Below are positions 1-6,688 of a DNA stretch of 32,140 bases, in pieces. Within the stretch, counting starts at the first letter, position 1, and each line of letters starts with the position of its first letter. The translations under genes were made by a program, and so were the position numbers. Origin of the DNA: a virus. The stretch lies in IMG/VR virus record IMGVR_UViG_3300032086_002730, positions 1 through 32,140 of that record; one strand, 5' to 3'. The notes beneath the pieces are model-generated. The model was not told the origin of the DNA. It saw only the letters and a list, made by a program, of their open reading frames with translations, and ran no database searches.

Positions 1-1226
1 GCAGGAGGACTCACGTTGAGCAGGTAGATTCCAGAGTCCAGGTTGAACACAACTTCGCCTGAGCTACCTGTTGCAAGCGTTAGTGTCGTACCATCGACGT
101 TCACACGAGCACCTTGCAGTGCGTTGTTACTTGAGTCTTCAACACGCACGGTGACCTGATAGAGCCCAGATCCGCCTGCTCCTGCTCCACTGACTTGAGC
201 ATCGAGGAAGTAACCAAGCGTTCCTGCGGTGACGTACACGCTTTGATCTTGGTTTCCCCAAGCATCGACGATCTCTTGGGCTGTTGGTGCTGAACCACCA
301 CCAGCAGCAGAGACTTGAGAATCGAGGAAGTAGCCGAACGTATCTACCGTGGTATGACCTGCTTGAGGCTCGTCCCAGACTCCATCTGCAATTTCACCTA
401 GGGAGTGCTCATGAGTTGCGAGGATGAGGAACTCATCTGCATCAGCAGGAACAGAGGTGAATGCTTGACTGACAGTGACTGTTTTTGTGGTTCCGCTGTA
501 GTTTTCAATGTGCCTAGCTTGCCCTGCCAGATCACCGCTGACGAACACGATGACTTTATCGTGGAAAAATCCATCGACTGTTTCTGTCAGGTTAGTGATG
601 AAACTGGTTGCAGTTGCAGACGCATCATCAACAGATCCATCTTGGCTAATGACTCCCTCTTTGAGTTGCTTGAGTGCCTTGCCAGTCGAGCCAGCAGAGT
701 TGTGGCTTGAGATCGACGCCTCCCAAACAGCATTCTCGACTTGTACGGCAGAGAGATCATTGAGTGCTGAGATGCTCGCAGCAGTTGCCAAGGCAGACAC
801 ATCAGCTTGGCTCGCAGTACGCGATGCTGCATCAGTGGTGACTGCGTTGGTGACAGACGCTACCGTTGTTACATTCGCGACTGCATCGCTTGCTGCATCG
901 AAGGTTGATGCATTGTCAGTCCCACGCTCTGCTGCAAGGATCTCAAAGTTCCAGGATTGAACGTATGCCTGACTGCTGATGGTTGCAGTCTCTTGGATTG
1001 TGAAGCAATCACCTTCTGCTTCGGACGCAGGGTTGTAGTAAGCATCATAGATGCCTGTCGTTGCGCTGCGTTTCGTTACGGTCACAACATCTGCTGTGAG
1101 CGTCCCGTTTTTGTAAACAACGACAGTGGGGGTGCTGTCTGCATCAACAAGCACTCCTGCCGAAGTGTAAGTCATGATCGTCCAATAGGATGTGTTTCCT
1201 ATTTTCAGCGTAGCTGGTCTACTCAT
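1..1226 (-). CDS. Tail fibre / receptor-binding type protein, 3' end cut by window edge
   Basis: An open frame of at least 408 codons runs from an ATG at 1226-1224 off the left edge with no stop, so the C-terminus is missing. The first ~100 residues look like a beta-rich attachment domain. A low-complexity Ala/Ser/Thr segment follows. Next come two diverged repeats typical of phage fibres, each ending in GYFLD-S/A-QVS, the first preceded by an EIADGVWDEPQAGHTT element. The last visible ~55 residues resemble an Ig-like or carboxypeptidase-regulatory domain (YQVTVRVEDSSNNALQGARV). The start overlaps the stop of the LamG gene as ATGA, so translation is probably coupled. A role as a distal tail adhesin is inferred from repeat style and from the neighbouring LamG protein; no catalytic motif is seen. 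Confidence 0.7.
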   Translation of the reverse strand, partial: MSRPATLKIGNTSYWTIMTYTSAGVLVDADSTPTVVVYKNGTLTADVVTVTKRSATTGIYDAYYNPASEAEGDCFTIQETATISSQAYVQSWNFEILAAERGTDNASTFDAASDAVANVTTVASVTNAVTTDAASRTASQADVSALATAASISALNDLSAVQVENAVWEASISSHNSAGSTGKALKQLKEGVISQDGSVDDASATATSFITNLTETVDGFFHDKVIVFVSGDLAGQARHIENYSGTTKTVTVSQAFTSVPADADEFLILATHEHSLGEIADGVWDEPQAGHTTVDTFGYFLDSQVSAAGGGSAPTAQEIVDAWGNQDQSVYVTAGTLGYFLDAQVSGAGAGGSGLYQVTVRVEDSSNNALQGARVNVDGTTLTLATGSSGEVVFNLDSGIYLLNVSPP

Positions 1227-3328
1227 CGGAGCCTCGTCTGAAAAAGTTGTTTGAATGCGTGTGTGATGAATGCGTTGTATTGTGTTGCTGTACTTGGCGA
1301 ACCCTCAATGCCCCTGCTGGTTGCTAGGTGGGTGATCTCTGCTTGAGTTAAAACTCTGCCGTATATACGAGCATCGTCTAACATTCCGGCAGGAGCCACC
1401 TCAGATGATCCCCTATAGCCGATTTCCCATCTATAGGTGTTTTTTGCAGATATGTCCAAGGCACTTGACACAGTAGCAACCAAGACCCCATCCCGATATG
1501 CCCTGTACTCACCAGCCCCAACATCTGCAACCGCAACAAAATGTTTCCAAGTGTTCACGGGCGATGCTGACTCAACGTGGATTGTCACGTTCCCGCCAAG
1601 GTTTGAGTCATAAATGCGGATGTTAGTCCCATACTGGTAGATCATTATGTTGCTGTTGGCTTGACCGCCAGTCCAGCCGCCAAGCCAGTTTTCTATTGTG
1701 CTGGAACTGGATGAACTGTTGTTGATCCAGACTGACATTGAATAACTGCCACCTGTAATGCCAATTTCTGCTGGCATTTGTATACCTTCAGTGGAGCCGT
1801 TGAGGTCATAGGCAAGTGTCCCGCCTTCACCTGTATCAGCAACAGTACCCATCCCGCCTTGGTAGGTTCCGTTGTTACCGTTCCCCGAAATGTCATTGGC
1901 ACTGTCACTCAGTGAGGGACACAGCCAGAGTTGCTCGTCACCAAGGCCAGTGTACGGAGAACCCTCGATACCTCTGCTGGTTGACAGATGGCTAACATCG
2001 GCCTGTGTTAGCGTGCGGTTATAGACTCTGATGTCATCCATCAGACCAGCCGTATACCCTCCACTGCCTGCGCCGATCTTGAGTGCTGTTGTGATATTAA
2101 CTGTGTTTGGCACAGAGGCTGTTTTCGACGAATCCAACGACCCATCTATGTATATCTTCACCTCGTTTTGATTGCCATCGAACACACACGCAACGTGCCG
2201 CCAAGTTGAGTCATACACATCCCCAGTTGACTTCAACTGTTGTGCGGAGTTGTATGCAGTGCCTAGTGATTGGTACAAGAAGGTTAGTTTGCTGTCGCCT
2301 GATATGCTTGAAGCAAGTGGACCCCTTGCACCAGCACCAGCGTCATAACTGCCCACTGTCCCATCTGTTCCAGAACCAGATGCAGACGCATTGATCCAGA
2401 AAGCATAAGAGAAAACTGTGTTCTGGTGGACTGTGGTGCTTCCAGTGTCGATGAGGTCATTCACGCCATCAAAACTATAGGCCAGCGTGCCGCCGTTAGA
2501 GGTATCAGCAACAGTTCCCATACCACCTAGGTAGGTTCCGTTGTTCCCATTGCCTGAGATGTCATTGGCAGAGTCATTGATGCTAGGACACAACCACAAC
2601 TGTTCATCGCCAAGCCCAACTGGAGGTGGACCTTCTATTCCTCTCGCTTCTGCTAGGTGAGTGATCTCTGCTTGGGTAAGTACCCGCGTAAAAGAACGTA
2701 TGTCATCCAGCTTGCAATCAGAATAAACCTGTGTCGCACCACCTGATATTGAAGCTCGCCCGATCTCCGCGTAGTTTGTCTCCCAGTCTGAGTCACCAGA
2801 AATGACCACTGAGCCAATCGACGCCCCATTCTTGTAAAGCGTCATGGTGTTGGTAGCAGAGTCATAAGTTGAAGCTATGTGATACCAGACGCTACTTTGG
2901 TAAGTGAAGTTCACAGATAGACCAGTCGTTCCGTTGCCAATCTTGTAGAGGGCACGAGTCCTAAGGCCAGTATTGTCCGACATGAGAATTTCTGGCCTCT
3001 GGTCATTACCGCCAGAGGCTCCGTCTGTTTCATACCGATTGAAGTAGAGTTGATCAATGTTAGTGACATCATTGTTGACCCATAGCGACGTGGAATAACT
3101 CCCACCAAGTGGGTACTGCCCAGACAAGCCCTGTATGTCGATGTAGTCATTCACGCCATCAAAGTCATAGGCATACGTCCCGCCCTCACTGGTGTCAGCA
3201 ACCACAAGCGTACCAGACGCAGTGCCATTATTACCGTTCCCAGACTGGTCATTGAACGCAGTCGAGGTTCCGGTGTTGTCGTTCGTAGCACTCAACCAAA
3301 GTTGTTCGTCGCCAAGTCCAGTAGGCAT
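1223..3328 (-). CDS. Triple LamG/concanavalin-like repeat protein (putative adhesin)
   Basis: This 701-residue protein consists almost entirely of three tandem ~225-residue jelly-roll modules. Each module opens with GLGDEQLWL (residues 4, 238 and 461), continues with SGNGNNGT and an FDGVND-like strand (LNGSTEG in the third), and closes with LTQA-E/D-I/V-xHL...RGIEG. This is the LamG/ConA-like lectin pattern usual in carbohydrate-binding fibres and surface proteins. The final ~20 residues (TQYNAFITHAFKQLF...) are a separate basic tail. No signal peptide is seen. The stop overlaps the start of the downstream fibre gene (ATGA), and the 208-residue gene ends 3 nt upstream. Glycan or host-surface binding is the likely role, inferred from the fold; the ligand is unknown. 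Confidence 0.72.
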   Translation of the reverse strand: MPTGLGDEQLWLSATNDNTGTSTAFNDQSGNGNNGTASGTLVVADTSEGGTYAYDFDGVNDYIDIQGLSGQYPLGGSYSTSLWVNNDVTNIDQLYFNRYETDGASGGNDQRPEILMSDNTGLRTRALYKIGNGTTGLSVNFTYQSSVWYHIASTYDSATNTMTLYKNGASIGSVVISGDSDWETNYAEIGRASISGGATQVYSDCKLDDIRSFTRVLTQAEITHLAEARGIEGPPPVGLGDEQLWLCPSINDSANDISGNGNNGTYLGGMGTVADTSNGGTLAYSFDGVNDLIDTGSTTVHQNTVFSYAFWINASASGSGTDGTVGSYDAGAGARGPLASSISGDSKLTFLYQSLGTAYNSAQQLKSTGDVYDSTWRHVACVFDGNQNEVKIYIDGSLDSSKTASVPNTVNITTALKIGAGSGGYTAGLMDDIRVYNRTLTQADVSHLSTSRGIEGSPYTGLGDEQLWLCPSLSDSANDISGNGNNGTYQGGMGTVADTGEGGTLAYDLNGSTEGIQMPAEIGITGGSYSMSVWINNSSSSSSTIENWLGGWTGGQANSNIMIYQYGTNIRIYDSNLGGNVTIHVESASPVNTWKHFVAVADVGAGEYRAYRDGVLVATVSSALDISAKNTYRWEIGYRGSSEVAPAGMLDDARIYGRVLTQAEITHLATSRGIEGSPSTATQYNAFITHAFKQLFQTRLR

Positions 3329-3331
3329 TTT

Positions 3332-3958
3332 CTACTCAACAGATACTGGGAAGTTGCTTGCCATAAGATTCAACGCATCAGACCAGTCAGCATCAGTTAC
3401 ACCAGGTTGGATCTGCAAAGGTGCGATGTACTCGTTGTAGAGTTCGTCGTAGCGTGCTTTTTTCACAGCAAAGTTTGCGCGTGCCTCGCGTTCTGCTTCT
3501 GCCGCTGCTTGTTCTGCCTCGTATGCTTCGCGTGAAGCAACAATGTCACCAACGCTCGCATCTGGGTTCGGATGACCTCCTGCTGCATCAGCTAACGCAG
3601 ACACAGTTGCCTGCAACTCAGCAGGCATCGCGGAGGTCACAGACGCCCACTGGATACTACGAGGGTAGACGTTTGTGTCTATCTCGCTTCCGCCTTCAAA
3701 CACATGCTCAATAAAATACGCGATCAGAACTTGAGCCTCGCTACCTACATCAAGTGTTTGGTAGTAAGAAATAAGCAGACCGCTTTTGTCGCCGGTGACA
3801 GGATCAATGATGACCGCACCGTTCTCTTGCAGTATCTCCTTTGCTGATGAGCAAGGAATTGCAGACGCAGTTGCATCGCGGAGGTGCTGTGCGATGACAT
3901 CATCAGGCACGCCTTCATCTTCAAGTGGTTTTACATCACGCAGGTAATCAATACTCAT
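3332..3958 (-). CDS. Hypothetical protein with C-terminal coiled coil
   Basis: This 208-residue acidic protein is not a family I recognise. The N-terminal half (MSIDYLRDVKPLEDEGVPDD...) is globular and includes an AVIIDPVTGDKSG strand pair. Residues ~145-185 are rich in Ala, Glu and Arg (EAEQAAAEAEREARANFAVKK) and should form a helical coiled coil, followed by a short C-terminal domain. The start ATG overlaps the stop of the 77-residue membrane gene as ATGA. Its place directly before the LamG fibre gene suggests a virion-associated or fibre-assembly role, but nothing in the sequence proves that. Confidence 0.6.
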   Translation of the reverse strand: MSIDYLRDVKPLEDEGVPDDVIAQHLRDATASAIPCSSAKEILQENGAVIIDPVTGDKSGLLISYYQTLDVGSEAQVLIAYFIEHVFEGGSEIDTNVYPRSIQWASVTSAMPAELQATVSALADAAGGHPNPDASVGDIVASREAYEAEQAAAEAEREARANFAVKKARYDELYNEYIAPLQIQPGVTDADWSDALNLMASNFPVSVE

Positions 3959-4191
3959 CAGTTGTATCCTTCATTTTTAGTAGGTGGTTTGTTGCCTTGG
4001 TCAGCAAGTGCTTTCCAAATTTCCAAGCGGTCCTGCTGACAGTCCTCAGCCAGTTTTTCTGCTCTCTCCAAACGTGCCTCAGTCACGCCAAGATGTTTCA
4101 TTGTCTGTCTCCAGAGTACAGTAATAGCACCTGACATTCCGGTCAGTGCAGTCACTAGCACTCCAAGAGTTGTTGGATCTGGCGTGCTCAT
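3958..4191 (-). CDS. Small membrane protein with one TM segment and a helical tail
   Basis: This 77-residue protein has a hydrophobic N-terminal stretch at residues 8-26 (TLGVLVTALTGMSGAITVLW) that should span the membrane once. A charged helix follows (VTEARLERAEKLAEDCQQDR), then a polar C-terminus. This architecture is common among phage accessory membrane proteins near lysis or fibre genes (holin accessory or spanin-like), but no family signature is visible. Both ends are ATGA-overlapped with neighbours, so it belongs to the same translationally coupled chain as the thioredoxin-like and protease genes. Confidence 0.6.
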   Translation of the reverse strand: MSTPDPTTLGVLVTALTGMSGAITVLWRQTMKHLGVTEARLERAEKLAEDCQQDRLEIWKALADQGNKPPTKNEGYN

Positions 4192-4610
4192 CGGTTCCTC
4201 GCGATTACATTTCTAACCCATTGAAAAAATGACCTTCTGTTCCTGTACCCGCTTTTGGAGGCAACGACCTTGCCACCTAAGCAAAGGTCAAAGCTAGGAG
4301 TTCCTCGCGAATCAGGACTGGCCTTGGTCATCCTCCACCCTGCTTTGCGTAATGCAGGAACGCAGTCACGCTCGAAAGCTTTGCACGGGGCACATGATGG
4401 CTGACTGGTAAAGATAATTTCAGAGGTCAGGTCAGGTTCCTCTTCAATGATAGGATCTTCCTCAATTAAAGGCTCTTTGACTTCAATTGGGTCGAAGCTT
4501 TCTGCTTCTTGCTTGTGTTTACGCTCTGCTTGCGTTGCACTGGAGATGATCGCAAGGATCACAACAGTCGCAGCGGAGTAAAGCAGTACATCAAATAATT
4601 TTGCCGTCAT
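4188..4610 (-). CDS. Membrane-anchored thioredoxin-like protein (CAPC)
   Basis: The 140-residue protein starts at the ATG at 4610-4608, which overlaps the protease stop as ATGA. The frame is open upstream, but only as a shadow inside the protease gene. Residues 5-24 (LFDVLLYSAATVVILAII) form a signal anchor. An acidic linker follows (repeated EED/EEEP, residues ~40-60). Then comes a thioredoxin-fold domain with a C73-A-P-C76 redox pair after a beta strand (SEIIFTSQPSCAPC) and a cis-Pro candidate at residues 103-105 (GTP). Two further Cys (83, 110) are present. The acidic linker suggests the domain stands away from the membrane. The likely role is disulfide exchange at the envelope, possibly supporting the adjacent cysteine protease; this is inference. 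Confidence 0.75.
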   Translation of the reverse strand: MTAKLFDVLLYSAATVVILAIISSATQAERKHKQEAESFDPIEVKEPLIEEDPIIEEEPDLTSEIIFTSQPSCAPCKAFERDCVPALRKAGWRMTKASPDSRGTPSFDLCLGGKVVASKSGYRNRRSFFQWVRNVIARNR

Positions 4611-5356
4611 CAAATTACCTTTGCTGATTTGATCGCAACGTACTCTTGAGCAATGCAATTTCGACTGCCTTTCTCCCAGAGCACCTGCATTCCATCGCTT
4701 GACCAATTTTTGCCCCAGGAATTCACGATGAGGATTCCGTATCCTTTGCCCTCTTCGTAAACACCTTTGATTCCAAGTACCAAGTGACCCCACCAACTCA
4801 GACCTAGAGTCACAGGTGAGCAGTCAGGTGCAATGAGAGCACTGAAAGCAGTCTCGAAATCTCTGCTTGGTATTTCTTCGTATTCCGCAATCCCATACTT
4901 CTTCGCAGAGTTCTTGACTATCGATCTTTGGGCATGTGTGCGTGAGATCAACGCTTCCTGAAAAACCTGGACTGTAGGTATCCCGTGCTCTTGGACAGCT
5001 TGGACTGCTTGCATGGCCCAGCCACCAACATTGCGGTAGTTCTTGTACAACTGAGCCGGATAGCTTGCAGAGAGATGCAGAGGTGGTGACTCGTCGTAAC
5101 CAGACTGGGCTAAGGCAACAGCAACGCCTTGCACCAAGCCAAAGCACCAACAATAGTTCGTTCTAGCCTGATTCAGTATCGGACAGTTTGCTGACTTGAA
5201 CACATGCCAAGGTGAGCAGTCGCGTTTGTCCTGCTCGCGAATCATGTCACGCCAGACATCACGCGGATACTTCTCGCCTGAGTATTCTGGAACGACCGAT
5301 GCAAACGGTTGAGCTTCAAAGTCCCTGTCGATAAAGCCTGTTCCGAACTCGCTCAC
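4610..5356 (-). CDS. Papain-like (C1 family) cysteine protease
   Basis: The 248-residue protein has the papain catalytic layout. The oxyanion Gln is Q63 and the nucleophile is C69, in QARTNYCWCF, the same Gln-to-Cys spacing as papain's QGSCGSCW. The catalytic His is H191 (SWWGHLVLGI) and the Asn is N212 in VNSWGKNW, the NSWG motif of the family. The YPAQLYKNYRNVGGWAMQAV region matches the usual helix after the LS-x-Q segment. The length is close to a bare peptidase domain, without an obvious long inhibitory propeptide or signal peptide. The start is GTG, overlapping the upstream stop as GTGA, with GAGAGGA ~10 nt before it. It sits in a cassette of small membrane proteins where a lysis enzyme is expected. 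Such proteases are unusual in phages. Substrate unknown. Confidence 0.85.
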   Translation of the reverse strand: MSEFGTGFIDRDFEAQPFASVVPEYSGEKYPRDVWRDMIREQDKRDCSPWHVFKSANCPILNQARTNYCWCFGLVQGVAVALAQSGYDESPPLHLSASYPAQLYKNYRNVGGWAMQAVQAVQEHGIPTVQVFQEALISRTHAQRSIVKNSAKKYGIAEYEEIPSRDFETAFSALIAPDCSPVTLGLSWWGHLVLGIKGVYEEGKGYGILIVNSWGKNWSSDGMQVLWEKGSRNCIAQEYVAIKSAKVI

Positions 5357-5793
5357 CTTGCACCAATCCTCTCGCGGAAGTCTGCAACTGAAGAAGGTGC
5401 ATCAAACGACTTTGAATTACCAGATTCATCCATGACTGCAATGCAAGGCGACTCAGACTCATGCTTAAGAAAAAGCTTCTGCAACCACTCAGGTGCTCCA
5501 GATATCTCACCCGGTGCATCGTCGATCACTCGAAACTTGATACCACGCTGGTCGGCAATCTCATCAAGCACTGGACTGGACGCTGTGTACTGCTGGTCAA
5601 CGGTCATGTCAGGCGACTTGATCAGCAATGCAGAGCTCACTTCAATCGCCTGCTCTTCGCGATCTTGTGATGGCAACCAATTTTTGTAGTACCCTGAGTC
5701 CCATACAACGAAGCAAAGAGCAGCAAAAAGCATGACGGGCAATTTGCTCTCTTGCTGAGAAGGTGCAGACGATTTCTTTTGAATGTCAATCAT
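5353..5793 (-). CDS. Membrane-anchored protein with possible thioredoxin-like domain lacking CxxC
   Basis: The 146-residue start at 5793 is chosen because GGGAG lies ~6 nt before its ATG and it overlaps the upstream stop by 8 bp; an upstream start at 5835 would overlap much more. Residues ~18-36 (LPVMLFAALCFVVWDSGYY) form one transmembrane segment. The soluble part ends in a strand-helix pattern (SPCIAVMDESGNSKSFDAP followed by SVADFRERI) that resembles the second half of a thioredoxin fold, but there is no CxxC and only one Cys in that region. The stop overlaps the protease start as GTGA. Exact role unknown; it may be a partner of the protease or of the CAPC protein. Confidence 0.65.
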   Translation of the reverse strand: MIDIQKKSSAPSQQESKLPVMLFAALCFVVWDSGYYKNWLPSQDREEQAIEVSSALLIKSPDMTVDQQYTASSPVLDEIADQRGIKFRVIDDAPGEISGAPEWLQKLFLKHESESPCIAVMDESGNSKSFDAPSSVADFRERIGAR

Positions 5794-6175
5794 CCTCGCT
5801 CCCTTCCACTTTGCGCAGACGCTCGTCAAGGTCATTGAGCACGCTGGTTAGCTTTTCGACATCAATTGCATCCTCAATTTTGTCAGCAACTGCGTCAACC
5901 TTTGGGAACTTTTCTCTCACTGCATCGACCGTCCACTCGGCCAGAGGCTTCAGGACGTTTGAGACTATCAGAATGCTGATGATGCCAACGAACTGAACCG
6001 CACTAACTAAGCTCGTCAGCACAAGCGTTGCTAGCGATACGCTCTCCATGCCTTCAGAAGGCTCATCGTCAAGCAAAAACGCAAAGACCCCATTGGTGTA
6101 CATGTAATACACCAATGCCAAGGTTCCCACGCCGCAGATGAACTGAAACGATTTGTTGCTTCGTAGCTCATTCAT
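5786..6175 (-). CDS. Two-TM membrane protein, holin candidate
   Basis: This 129-residue protein has two hydrophobic segments: residues ~10-35 (FICGVGTLALVYYMYTNGVFAFLL) and ~46-77 (VSLATLVLTSLVSAVQFVGIISILIV). A charged C-terminal helix rich in Lys, Asp and Glu follows (EKFPKVDAVADKIEDAIDVEKL). Two TM helices plus a charged cytoplasmic tail in a compact gene fit a class II holin, but the tail is longer than usual and there is no diagnostic motif. The gene is overlapped by 8 bp on both sides. The holin call rests on topology and position only. Confidence 0.5.
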   Translation of the reverse strand: MNELRSNKSFQFICGVGTLALVYYMYTNGVFAFLLDDEPSEGMESVSLATLVLTSLVSAVQFVGIISILIVSNVLKPLAEWTVDAVREKFPKVDAVADKIEDAIDVEKLTSVLNDLDERLRKVEGSEDD

Positions 6176-6464
6176 AACCTGGTTCCCCTGCTTGATATCC
6201 TGACTGAACTTCTTCGCCGCTTAGGTTTTCGTCAATCCACTGCTCAATGATCTGCGTTAAAAGCTTTGTTGCGATGCTCAACAGCAATGCGTTAAGAATA
6301 CCACCGTATTCTGGAGAGTCACGCAGTCTTTTCACTGCATTCTTGCGAGCAATCCGAGAGATGGTTGCTTTCTCGGTGTAGAAGTCGTGCATCGCGCACG
6401 CGATTAGATATTCCTGCCTCGCGATTTCCCGAATCTTTTCGCGAGCATTCTTTCGCAAGAGCAT
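6168..6464 (-). CDS. Hypothetical basic protein, 98 residues
   Basis: The first half is Arg/Lys-rich and helical (NAREKIREIARQEYLIACAMHDF). It is followed by a hydrophobic helix (ILNALLLSIATKLLTQIIEQW, residues ~56-76) and an acidic tail. The hydrophobic stretch could be amphipathic or membrane-associated. The stop overlaps the start of the two-TM gene by 8 bp. The start at 6464 has only a weak ribosome site (GGTG), and the first 146 bp overlap another small frame that begins at 6561. A +1 shift joining the two frames would give one ~130-residue product. Function not recognised. Confidence 0.55.
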   Translation of the reverse strand: MLLRKNAREKIREIARQEYLIACAMHDFYTEKATISRIARKNAVKRLRDSPEYGGILNALLLSIATKLLTQIIEQWIDENLSGEEVQSGYQAGEPGYE

Positions 6465-6561
6465 TTTTCACCATCAAATTGGCCGAAGTCTTGCCGACGA
6501 GCTTTTCAATTCTGCACTGAGCAGACTGAATCTTTTGTTTAAGCAAATCGACGTTTTTCAT
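6319..6561 (-). CDS. Small leader gene overlapping the next gene, uncertain
   Basis: An 80-residue frame starts at the ATG at 6561, with GGGA 6 nt upstream, directly after the terminator at 6587-6616. The first ~35 residues (KNVDLLKQKIQSAQCRIEKL...) look like a genuine helical protein. The remainder overlaps the 98-residue gene in another frame and has a Ser/Arg-rich, shadow-like composition. Either it is a real small gene with a long overlap, or its 5' part belongs to the following gene through a frameshift or sequence error near 6465. No family is recognised. Confidence 0.35.
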   Translation of the reverse strand: MKNVDLLKQKIQSAQCRIEKLVGKTSANLMVKNALAKECSRKDSGNREAGISNRVRDARLLHRESNHLSDCSQECSEKTA

Positions 6562-6586
6562 GATTTTCCCACGTTTTATTGACTGC

Positions 6587-6616
6587 AAAAAGCGTGGACG
6601 AGTAAGGTCACGCTTT
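6587..6616 (-). terminator. Intrinsic terminator after helicase, minus strand
   Basis: On the minus strand AAAGCGTG (6616-6609) and CACGCTTT (6596-6589) form a perfect 8-bp stem around a 12-nt loop, and the RNA continues into a run of U. It lies between the helicase stop and the first gene of the left-hand block. Confidence 0.75.
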
Positions 6617-6650
6617 CTGTTTCGCAGTCAACCAACTTGCTCTACCACGC
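6587..6650 (-). ncRNA. Short leader RNA / attenuator between promoter and terminator
   Basis: A transcript from the promoter at 6657-6685 should begin near 6650 with GCGTGG and end at the terminator, giving an RNA of ~60-65 nt. The 5' GCGTGG (6650-6645) can pair perfectly with CCACGC (6597-6592), which is also the 3' arm of the terminator, so the two helices exclude each other. The 5' part (GTGGTAGAGCAAG) also looks like part of a tRNA D-arm, but no full cloverleaf folds. Likely a control leader for the lysis/fibre genes or a stand-alone small RNA. This is inferred from sequence only. Confidence 0.45.
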
Positions 6651-6656
6651 AGAAAA

Positions 6657-6685
6657 ACCATAGCAAAAAATGCAAAATTTGTCAA
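6657..6685 (-). promoter_or_regulatory. Sigma70-like promoter for left-hand block
   Basis: On the minus strand TTGACA (6685-6680) is separated by 17 nt from TATGGT (6662-6657). The -35 box is perfect and the -10 matches at four of six positions. It lies just after the helicase stop and points into the attenuator and lysis/fibre genes. Confidence 0.65.
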
Positions 6686-6688
6686 TTC

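Noticed and set aside
4611-4796. Longer N-terminus of the thioredoxin-like protein from 4796
   Set aside because: The extra 62 residues lie in a shadow frame of the protease gene; the ATG at 4610 starts exactly at the signal anchor and overlaps the stop as ATGA.
6587-6650. tRNA-like sequence GTGGTAGAGCAAG
   Set aside because: At ~59 nt between pairing ends it is too short, with no anticodon stem; better explained as a leader with a terminator.
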